Shown here one piece after another: positions 54,605 to 64,000 of a stretch of 64,000 bases of DNA (its first letter is position 1; every line of letters begins with the position of its first letter). The notes under the pieces are model-generated. The model did not search any database, was not told where the DNA came from, and saw nothing but the letters and a program-made list of their open reading frames with translations. The translations under genes and the position numbers were made by a program. The stretch comes from Anthoceros angustus (lineage: Eukaryota > Streptophyta > Anthocerotopsida > Anthocerotales > Anthocerotaceae), in the NCBI GenBank assembly GCA_010909165.1, contig MU008180.1:1028076-1092075 (forward strand). Direction: 5' to 3'.

Positions 54605-55035
54605 TGTTACAGTCGATGTTACAATTTTTTGTTACACTTCCACATTGCAACATGTTTTGGAGGCTTGGTATTAAGTTTGTTAGTTCCTCCCTCGCTTGGT
54701 GCAAACCATCTTAACACGAACTCACTCTCTTCCCACCTCACCCTTATGGATACACCCTCTCACAAGCATTGTTAATAATTTCCCACCGCCTTGTTATACG
54801 TGTTGCAATTTTATGTAACACTTCCAACTTGCAACATTTGATGGCTTGGTGTTAAGTTGGTCCATTTTTCTCTTCCTTCTCCCACCATCCTAACACAATG
54901 CTTGGTCTCTCACTTCATGTACCACTTCAAAATTGCAACACTTTTGGTGGCTTGGTGTTCAGGGTGTCAATTTCTTATCCACCTTCTCACCCCATCTTAA
55001 CACAATGCTTGGTCTCTCTCCTCTCACCTCACCCT
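54605..55035 (+). repeat. Diverged tandem repeat, about 3 copies of a 110-190 bp unit
   Basis: Three blocks share cacttcca.attgcaaca, then ggcttggtgttaagttggt and cacc.tcttaacacaatgctt with ctctctc. They start near 54605, 54800 and 54905. Confidence 0.65.
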
Positions 55036-58000
55036 GCTAGTTATTGCTCCCCTTATCACACCCTTTTTATACTCTTTTACTTCTTCTCCTCCATCATGAC
55101 TGTGAGAAGGAGCTCCCCTATCACAACCATTTTATACTCTTCCCCTCTTCCTCTTGTAATATGATTGTAACAAGGACCTCTCTCTCCTCCGGGGGTATCC
55201 TTCTCTTCCTATTTTACCTCCTTTGCATATCCTTTGTATATGTAAGTATGTGTACATATATATGTACACATCCTTCTGTTATACTTATAGTATATTAGTG
55301 GACTTATATTATATTAGTGTACTTATATTATATTAGTGTACTTATATGTATCCTTTGTATACGTATATGTGTATATAGGCTTCAAGACTTGTTTATGTAC
55401 TAATATGTATGTACTAACCCTCACTCATACCTTGCATATATATATATGTTTGATTTTATTGACAAATTAATTGGAATTTTGGACACTTCAAGCGTCCTCT
55501 ATCCCTTTCGACTTTGTTGCCACCGATGCCATTGGCTTTAACTACGAACATGTCGTCTTTCAAGTGATATGAACATGCGTCTTGCATGCAATACAAACAT
55601 GTGCCTCTAAACTAAGCGTCACTTGGTGACTCTTGAGACCAACACCATTGTTTTGAGGTTCCTCCACAACTTCCTAGACCTATCCGGTGACCTCAATTAC
55701 CACTTTAACGGAGGACCCCAGTAAATGCTAGGCTACAAAGGTGGGAAGACCAATTTCCTCTTGTTGCGATTGACCATCACGGTCCACCCATGCCTGGCGA
55801 CTCCAGCGTCGGCGACTGACTCACGCTTTTGAACGGTCGTGTGATCGTCGGTGGCAATGCCATCACACATCAGTTCCCCACCATCTCGTTGCCTCGGCAT
55901 CACTTGATGAGCGCTCCCTGTTGCCACCTTTCCTCCATCTTCCTTCTCTCCATGTATTTGCCTTCCTCCCGACATGGCCTTCACCTTCCACCAGCTTTCC
56001 CTTCCTTCTACAATCATGCACACATCACTTAGAGCTCACGTCCACCATATCACCACGTCGCACCAACCTTTGCACAACCAAGCATTCCATTAACCTCAAC
56101 GACCACTATACCACTCGATTACTCGGCATGCTCTCAATCCATGCCTTCGCCCACTAACTCATCATGTTGCTCCCTCCACCATTGCGAATCCTTCACTCCT
56201 TTGCTCCACGACCAAAGTTGGTCCCATGCTCGTGCTTTCTTGCCCTCATCATTGCCACACACCACCAACTCAATGTCACCACTTGCTCCTGGCACCTCTA
56301 TGCCTTCTTGCTTCAACCAACTTTCCTCAACCTCTCCTTCCTCACTCTTCCTCCTCCTCATTCTCCACCCAACCTCCATCGCATAACGCTCACAACCATG
56401 TACACTTCACCACGGCACATGGCGTCGCGTCTAGTGGCTTACTAATGCTCCATCAATTCTCCAATTTGTAGTGGCAATGTAGTCGGTATCCGTCTCCACC
56501 TCATCATCCGCCATCTCCACATCCGCCTCTCGCCGCGCTTCCCCATCATATTGCTGGTGTCCTTCTCCTCACCGTCCTCCCGACCATCATATGCACGCGT
56601 TCCTTGGCCCCCTCCGCAACCGCCTCCTCCAGACCAATCTCACTCCCGGGGCAGTTCCCCTCCACAGGCATCCTCCTCCCACGTTGTTGAGTTTGTCCAT
56701 CCACGAGCAGAAGGTCCACAAGACCAATGGCCTCTCTCACCCACAGTGGGCTCTTGGCAGCACCACCACATCCTCTTCTCGACTCACGCCAATTCCTCCT
56801 CCTCCTCGGATGTCACGGCCCGCGATTCCTCCTCCGAAAGTTTTGGATTCTCTCCTGCGGAAGCGACTCAAGTTAGCTCCCACCTATTAGAGACACCCAC
56901 TCCCTTTGGCCGCTTTCTCGGCATCATCCTCCTCTTGGCAGCATACTCCTTGCTGGGAAGTTGCTCCCTCCACACACCTCTCGCCGCCTCCGCCCACGCG
57001 ATGATCATCCACCCTCTCCACTTGAATCCGGTGAAGTAGATTCTCCATTCTCCTGAGCGCCCACCTCACTTGGCGCTAGGACCATCCTTCGTGACCCAGG
57101 ACTGTTTCCATCCGCGTTAATGACCCGCGGATGTGGCATGCCATGCCGGCATCCTTGCGCCATGATCCAAGGTGTTTCATGTTATGCCCCCCACCACCTG
57201 TCCACGTTTGCCGATCTGCAGCCATGCCCTATATAGTCACCATTGTAGGACTAATGCATGCCATTTTGCTCCTGCCTTGCCATGCCACCTTCCCGCTCGC
57301 CGTGTTTGTGCAGCGACACGAAACCTTCCTTGTCCACATTCCTTGTCCATGTACATTCCCCATGCATGACCATTTCGCCATCGGAATGACCAAGGACAAT
57401 GGTTCCTTCTCTCAAATAAAATTCTCCCTCCACCATGGTCCAAGGAAGGTGGGTGCAAGCCATTAGAATAATTGAAAACTCATGGCATGGAAGAAAACAT
57501 GCCATGTCAAGGTCGTTTGAACGACAGACGCATTGCTCCACTGCTTCTTTTATTCTATATCAACATCTACACCATTGTGCAAGGACGGGTGGCACGTGAG
57601 AGCCATTCAAGCAAACTAAATGCCCCTTTCATTATGCCATGAATGAAGGACCGTCAGATGTGAATTTGCCATATATATGCCAATTCCGCTCTCCTAGATA
57701 ATGATGTCCATCGCTCGAGACTCCCATTCCGCTTCCACCAATCATGCCACATGGCGTAACGTATAATGTATTCACGCCCGGCACCATGCTAGGGTGACGG
57801 CCTGACTCACATGGCGCCGCCGCAAAGGATTTCCAGCCCTTAGGAGACATGAAAACAAATCATTCTACACTCTAGATTGCACAAAGAATCATCGTATTGT
57901 TTCAATCTATTAGAGTCGCCATGTTTGGTTTGTCACATGTAAGGAATAGCTTGAAATTCAAGATCCTCTCATCCGCAACCCGATGTGGCTCGGGCACAAG

Positions 58001-60279
58001 TGGTCAGAAGGTGGTGGTCCGCTTTAAATGTCACCACCTTGCCCCTCGCTCACCACGCTACTACCTTTCTCTGGTCATCCTCGAAGCGGCCCTGCCTTCA
58101 CCGAACATGCCCGCGCCTCCTTGCTACCTTATGCCATGTAATGGACATGTTGACGTATGCCGAGCTAGCTCGGAAACCTAAATGGGCGTGGAGTGGTAGT
58201 TCGCACCACGAGGCGGTGTTCATGTCTCCATCTTCGTGCACAACTAGAAACATCTGATGGCCATCAAGGATCCTTTGCAAAGGTTGGAGGTGTCACCGCC
58301 TCATGGCGTGGAGCAGCGCTCATCGTGGCTATCCTCGTGGGGACTTGCCGTTCAGTGGTGAGGTGGTTCCTTCCACATGGTGCGGGCATGGTGTTCTGGT
58401 GACCACACACGCTATGGCTGGGGGGTTTGGCTGTGAGGCGCCGGATGTGAACACTTTTTTTTATGCCCCAATTCCTTGCATACCTGACAAAAGGGTACAT
58501 AACTCACTTGCTTTCGAGGCTCTGGGCAATCATTTGAGTAATGTCCTGGAGCTCCGCAATTATAACAACATCCATGTGGAATTGCCATCGGCCTTTGTGA
58601 TGAATCCGGCCTCCGTAAAGTCGCGGCCTCGTCTGGGGCCTCGACGCGCTAGCTTGATTTTTCGGGAGGGTACATTTCAAGATGGGGATCCTGTGTTCGG
58701 GCGTGGCGCATGAGGGCCCCGGGGACCTGTGGATCGTTCACGGAGCCTCAAGGCAGAGGAACACGGACCAACCTCAAAGCATCACGGTGACTACGACGGC
58801 GTTGGAAGTGGATACGATTTCGACGACTCTAGTGTGACATCGGAGGCGTGGAAGAGGGGTAGAAGGAGAGATGAGCGCGGATGAAGGATTGATGGTGGCT
58901 GGTGACCACCGGCCCGGGAGCGACGGAGAAGGGTCGAAGGTCAAAAGCGGTTGCTGGGAAGAAGAAGAAAGGAAGCGGAGGAAGGTGAGGGATGACTCAC
59001 CTTGGCCTCCGTGAGACGCTGGCGTCCACCGAGGAGCGGGAGGAAAGGGCCCACCCCACGAGGGGGAGGGGTAGGCGAGTCCCAGGCACCCCATGTAGGC
59101 GTGCACCTATCACCATGTAGGGGCTAAACGAGGAAGAGCCAATGAGGGGAGAACGTCCGCGCTTCTCCTCGACATCACCGCAGGTGGCGTGAATGGAGGA
59201 GGAACCCAATGTTCACCAAAGATTTGGAAGAAGAAGGTAACCGAGCCGACGCCAGGATCCACGGCATGGAGTCCCACCCAAGGGACCATGGATTCGGAAG
59301 TTTACAATATCGGAATCGCAGGTCGTGGCTGCAAACGGGAGGAAACCTTGTCGATAAGATCTGGGCCATTTTACAATTGCTTGACCGCAATTTGTGGTCA
59401 CGAGGCAATTGCTTGCGGTCCAGATCCCGCAAGATTGTAAAGGATGATCGGGGAACTCGAGGTCGTACGCAGGAGGCAAAGCCTAGTGAGGTAAACGGGT
59501 TTAACTTGTTGATTTGGGGCACCCAAATTGAAGGTTGAGATTGCAGGTTGAGGCAATGTGCCATTAGATTCGGGATCGAGTCAACTTGATGATGAGGAAA
59601 CATCCTTGGGTTCACCAAGTTTCACCCACCGAGTGTTTTTGTGGATGGTCACCAAACAAGGAGAGAAACCATGGAGTGTTGAGAAACGCACAATGCGGAT
59701 TGGAGGTCTCACCTTCCACCTTACCTACATATGATGAGGCCCGTGTTGGATTTAGGCTATAAGGTTTTCAATAGTGCCTTGGCTTTATGGTACCTCGTGT
59801 CTTTGATTTTCGCATTGAGTGGCACCTCAAGTCAAGTAGGTGGGGCCCTGGAGGTCGTGAAGCCGCGGAGCAAGGCAACCTATGAGGGGAGTCGCTCGTG
59901 GCGGTACACCTGAAGCACGGGGTGAAGCTCCTGCAAAGTCGAGCCTCACTGGGACCTTCGCTGAGGTCACCAAATAAAAGGGGTGATTTGGTGTATTCGC
60001 TTGCACGAGAAGATGTCGAGAAGAGTCAGGATGAGGCACATAGGAAGGAGTAGCCTTTTGGAGGTGGGGCCTATGATCGTGATTTTCCGAGGAGGATCCG
60101 AACTAGTGTAGGCAATCCGAGGGGATATATGTCGCCCTGTGAGAAGATTTGAGTTAGAGCCTAGCAAGGTAGTCAAGGTTTCTAAGTATCTAGGACAGAG
60201 AAAGAGGAGTTCAGAGTGTGCTTAGGGAGGCGTCATGTGTTTGCCTTCAAGATTAACATGGCGACAGAATTGAGGAGCT
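55036..60279. other. Gene-poor region, no supported feature
   Basis: A short array with ttatattatattagtgtac occurs at about 55285-55345. Between 55700 and 57100 the plus strand is strongly C-rich and the open frames are compositional. An open frame at 58303-58713 (containing PIPCIPDKRVHNSLAFEALG) is more protein-like but matches no family I know. The stretch 58700-60280 probably belongs to the gypsy fragment that follows, but shows no gag motif. Confidence 0.35.
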
Positions 60280-61110
60280 AGGTATACATCGGATTGATCA
60301 AGGAGGGCAGCACTCCGGTGAGGATCAAACAGTACAGATTGAATCCCAAATATTCCATGGTCGTTAAGGATCAACTCGGACCCAATATTTGGAAGCGAGG
60401 GCACTTACCCTAAGACTCACTAGTGAGTGGGTTGCTCCCATCGTGATTGTACCCAAGAAGGGCAGGGAAAAGGTCTTCGTGTGCCAAGACTTTTGTGGAA
60501 GCTAACAAAAGCCAATGGAAGAAGGATCACCACCCCTTACCCTTCATGGACAGCGTACTGGACACGGTAGCAGGACATGAGATGTATAGTTTCTTGGACG
60601 GATATTTGGGGTACAATCCAGTTCGACTATGGAGAGGAAGACGACAAGACGACATTTCAATGAGCTAAGACTTGGGGGCGCACGCGGCTTATTCGGCCTT
60701 TTGAGGTTGTGTAATGCGCCCGCCTCTTTCCAGCGTGTGGTGAACTCTATATTCCGAGATTTCTTACGGAAGTTTATGGAGGTATTCCTGGATGATTTTT
60801 GCGTGTTTGGGAAAAGGAGACGACATCTGGACCATTTGAGACAAAGGTTTCCGTATGCGTAGAGTCTAACATGGAAACTTCATCCGGGGAAATGTTATTT
60901 TGGTATGACTGGGAAGGCATATTGCTTGTACACCGAGTTTCAAAGACGAGGATCATGCGGTCGGATAGGGAGAAAGTAGTGAAATGATAAAGAGATGGAT
61001 GCCCCACAAACGGTGGCGGTGCGAGCTTTTGTAGGACTAGTAGGGTATTACAGGAGGTTTATAAGTGACTTGGCTGGTGAAGGCAGCCTTTTGTTAACAC
61101 AAATACCAAG
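60280..61110 (+). mobile_element. Ty3/gypsy reverse transcriptase fragment (plus strand), degenerate
   Basis: Plus-strand pieces in three frames give EWVAPIVIVPKKG, PFMDSVLDTVAGHEMYSFLD, LCNAPASFQRVVNSIFRDFL, the catalytic-box variant FLDDFCVFGKR, and VRAFVGLVGYYRRFISDLA from the connection/RNase H start. The order is correct for gypsy RT. Several single-base shifts and stops break it. Its orientation is opposite to the element at 62.1-63.6 kb, so the two are separate insertions. Confidence 0.82.
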
Positions 61111-62079
61111 AAGGATGTACCCTTTGAATGGACAAATCATGGTGGCAGAGGTCTTTCAACAATCAAGGATGTGCTTTGGTGAGCTTCCAACGTTACAACC
61201 CCGACAGTTAGGGAGAAATCATAGCTTGCTTATACTATTGGGACCATCTTGAGTCAGAAGGATGAAAAAGAAACCGGATCTTAATTTTCTATGCCGGGAG
61301 GCGGCTTTCACGGATGCCGTGAGAGGAACTACCCACCACGGAGCGAGAGGAAGTTTAACACCACTAAACCTTCTTCAAGAGGGGAATATACATGTTGAGG
61401 GTTTTGTTTAAATATGCGCCCAAAGGAGTTATTACACATGGGTCTCAAAATCACTTAGAATAGTATGTTTCTGGTCAAAGAACTATGGAAAAATAAGGGT
61501 GTCCGCACATCGCTAGTTGCCCACTTTATAACATGGGTACCACTTGGTGGAAGGGTGCTTAACAAAATCCTTTACCCATATGATGAAGGCAAAATAAGAC
61601 CCACCTGATGATGGCCAGCCGGGAAAGGATGCTTGTGAATCCGTGAGTTTGGGTCCGCTGCGCTGCCTCTCTCACCGCTCGGATCAAGATACCCCTCGCT
61701 ACTTCCTCACTGTTGGACTTAATTGCTACTAGGACTTCCGGATTCGAATATTTTCCCAATGTGATTTCGCCCAAATAGGTTTTCCGGTTATCGGAAAATA
61801 ACTCCGACTTGGTTGCTACCACAACAGGCGAGCTCCGGGATTCTTTGTCATATAGCAGTCCTGATAGCAATCTGTGACTGGCGTTAGCAACCGGTCGAGC
61901 AACCAACCCTCCAGGTTACATCGAGGATCGGGGACTAGACTCTCTTCCTCCTACTAGGCTCTAGTAGACTTTTCCTAACCTACTTCACATTCCAACTCCA
62001 CCACGATTCTCACAACTTAAACACAAAACAAAAAAAACACTCCTTTCGAGTGCGAGTACCCATGTGGTCACCACATACT
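61111..62079. other. Probable LTR sequence of the flanking gypsy element
   Basis: No gene is seen. From about 62080 leftwards lies the expected 3' LTR of the minus-strand element. Its far end could not be placed. Confidence 0.35.
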
Positions 62080-63640
62080 CCCCTTCTCATTTGTTGGCGT
62101 CCCGCCAACTTATTAATAATATACTTCTTCGCGCCAACCATTGACCAGTTGTAGCGAGAATCCATCAAGTTCTTATTTGTATGGATCCATTGTCGAACAC
62201 TTACGGCACCAGCAGGGACCCATCCATCTAAGATGACTTCGAGGAAGTGCATGTACTGACCATCATCTGCAGCGCCAAGTCCCGGAACAACGTACTCTTG
62301 TGTTTTGCAACTTAGGTCATGCCATTCCTTCCTCTTCTCTTGGGCGTTACGGGGTTGCAAGAGCTTGTTCTCCATGTGCTGAACAAAGCCTATGAGCCTC
62401 TCAAGCGGCTCTCCTCCGTCATCCTCTTATGCTCTGGACTCTCAGCGTTGGCACTTCAAACTCAATGGGCATGATGGTGAGTGCCCATAGGTGAGGTAGT
62501 AGGGGTCTGTGTGGTCACCTTCTCCGACGCCCCTGACGCCCACAACGCCGAGTGAAGCTTCCGGTTCCCAATCGAGGTGTAGGTGATGGTCAACTTGTTG
62601 AGGATCCTCGCAGCAATCCATTAGCTTTCTCCGTGAGTCCATTTGCTTTGGGGTTGTAGGGGTGGTCTTCCTATGGCGATGTTGAAGTACTCACCATGTG
62701 TGAGATCACCTCGTTGATGAAATGGGTACCGCCGCTAACCCCCAACGCACCTGACTTTTGTGATGATGTGCTCAAACAAGAACCTGGCCACCACATTCGC
62801 TGTGTCCACGGGCAGGGCTTGAGCTTGGCCACCATGCGGGTACAGTAGTCCGTTGCTACCAGAATATATTGATTCTGGCTTCCCTTGGTCTTGGGCTGAA
62901 TCGGCCCAACGAAGTCAATCCCCCACTTCTCAAAGGGCGCCAAGGCTAGGATAGGGACCAATGGCCACTCTGTGGTCCTGGTTGGCTTCCCAACCCTTTG
63001 ACATGCATCACAGCGCTTGATGAACTCCCTAGCATCAGGATGCAAGGTTGGCCACCAATACCGCCTCCAAGATCTTCTTACAGTCACGCCAGGCAGAGTG
63101 ACCTCCTCCTCCTCATGGGCGCGAGAACCCGGCCTTTGACCATCCTTGACCCACAACCTCTCAACTCCATCTCGCCCTACAGCATACCTTGTCTCCGCGC
63201 TTAACAACAGTCCGAGAAGTATAGGAACAACCTCTGTCATCAGACAGTCCGCTGGTATCCGACTGCTAAAATCAAAGACCTCCTCATAGGTGGCTCAAAA
63301 CTTCTCCTCCCTTCTCATTTGGTGTCAGACTGCTTCCAACTTGGTATTGGGCCTAGCACTCTCCTCATCCTCCTCCAGCAAGAAAGCTTCATCCGGAAAA
63401 TGATCTTCTTGATCACGCTCCACCTTCTCCGTCTTCAAGCGAGACAAGTAGTCACCGTTCACATGCTTCCACCCCTCACGTGTCTCCACCGTGAATGTGA
63501 ACTCTTGCAACAACAAGATCCAACGAGCTATGCGACCGGAGAGGTCCGCCTTGTTGACAAGATGCTTGAGAGCAAAATGGTCAACATGGAACACAAACTC
63601 ATTGTGGCGCAACTTTCGGCCGACGGCCACCGGGCGCAAG
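62080..63640 (-). mobile_element. Ty3/gypsy 3' end: RNase H and integrase
   Basis: On the minus strand, RNase H (63639-63325: VDHFALKHLVNKADLSGRIA, LLQEFTFTVETREG, then HVNGDYLSR) is followed by integrase (63240-62671: WWPTLHPDAREFIKRCDACQ, FEKWGIDFVGPI, YILVATDYCTRM, GTHFINEVISHMV). After a short C-terminal stretch comes a purine tract (agaaggggagt, about 62090-62080). Frameshifts are fewer than in its relative at 51 kb. At 63640 the homology stops abruptly where an unrelated repeat begins. Confidence 0.85.
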
Positions 63641-64000
63641 CAATCCTCTGTCGGCAGGACCCGGCTCAGTCAGGCTCTTGCGGTGTCCTCTGCTCCACAG
63701 GCGTCCTCTGCCCTCCTTGCACTTCCTCAGCTTCTTGCCACTCAGGTGGGCGGGGTAGAATCTTGGCACCGTCTGAGGTGCCCGTTAATAAGTGGTCTTA
63801 CGTCTCTTGGCTCCCTCACAGTCGGGGCTCCTCGGTATGGTTGTGTGGTGGTGGGCTTTCTTTGGGGTCGGGGCCTTCTGCTTTGGGCCCTTGCTGGTTG
63901 GGGCACGGGGAGGAGGCGGGAATTTCTTCCATACTTCCACAGGTGGTGAGGGGTCCGTTCCGGACGTATGGGTCAGGAATCCCTCCCGATCGTCCTCCTC
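63641..64000. mobile_element. Copy of the repeat also seen at about 49.1-49.4 kb
   Basis: The last 360 bp share blocks such as cttccacacttcc/cttccatacttcc, ggtggtgagg, gatcgtcctcctc and ggtggtggg with 49100-49400, in the same order. The repeat interrupts the gypsy RNase H and runs off the window. Its class is unknown. Confidence 0.5.

Noticed and set aside
56146-57040. Plus-strand Pro/Ser/His-rich open frames as a second wall protein
   Set aside because: The region is C-rich in all frames, has no repeat period and no signal peptide in phase with a long frame.
1-64000. tRNA, rRNA or snoRNA genes
   Set aside because: I looked for T-loop and box patterns by eye and saw no convincing cloverleaf. 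The only tRNA-like match is the primer-binding site at 36533. A tRNAscan run would be decisive.

Overview
The window looks like nuclear DNA from a streptophyte. Several proteins have a plant character: an IspH/HDR with a plastid-type leader, a germin-like protein, a PV42-type CBS protein, plant-type beta-COP and COG2, and an extensin-like wall protein. Introns are GT-AG and short, mostly about 80-130 nt. I favour a non-seed land plant or a charophyte-grade alga, because introns are compact, a DIS3L1-type exonuclease is present, the germin-like protein lacks the N-terminal cysteines, and a Ty3/gypsy element carries a cytosine methyltransferase. I cannot name the species.

The left half (about 1.7-30.5 kb) is a compact genic region. 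In order: a DIS3L1-like exosome exonuclease with about 30 exons (+, 1692-8217); a germin-like protein (+, 9345-9962); a small two-exon membrane protein of unknown function (-, 10219-10891); an uninterrupted beta-COP coding region (+, 14605-17472); ten-exon HDR/IspH of the plastid MEP pathway (+, 18346-20775); a PV42-type four-CBS protein (+, 21170-22294); uninterrupted COG2 (-, 22430-24691); three-exon NOP10 with telobox motifs around its 5' end (+, 26067-26464); and a long membrane-anchored hydroxyproline-rich glycoprotein (-, 27579-30450). These are housekeeping genes (RNA decay, rRNA pseudouridylation, Golgi traffic, isoprenoid synthesis) plus cell-wall genes. They do not form an operon-like unit.

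The right half (about 31-64 kb) is repeat-rich. It holds a microsatellite, a LINE-like 3' tail, and an inverted duplication around a small two-exon gene (34834-35260) whose mirror copy has lost its start codon. There is also a short LTR with a tRNA-Met-type primer-binding site, and the 3' half of a Ty1/copia element (-) whose end is duplicated in tandem by 752 bp. Next comes a decayed Ty3/gypsy element (-, about 40.15-44.81 kb) in which a C5-cytosine methyltransferase lies between the retropepsin and the start of the reverse transcriptase, and whose gag region is duplicated by 1.13 kb. Further right are low-complexity arrays, two more minus-strand gypsy 3' ends (about 51 kb and 62-63.6 kb), a plus-strand gypsy RT fragment (about 60.3-61.1 kb), and a decayed gene with an H-W-WSDG...HGKG core (52.4-53.8 kb).

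The most striking item is the gypsy element with an embedded DNA methyltransferase. Next are the DIS3L1 orthologue in a plant-type genome, the kinase-less membrane-anchored extensin-like protein, and the inverted gene duplication. Exon borders were read by eye from splice signals, reading phase and remembered family similarity. No alignment or transcript data were used.
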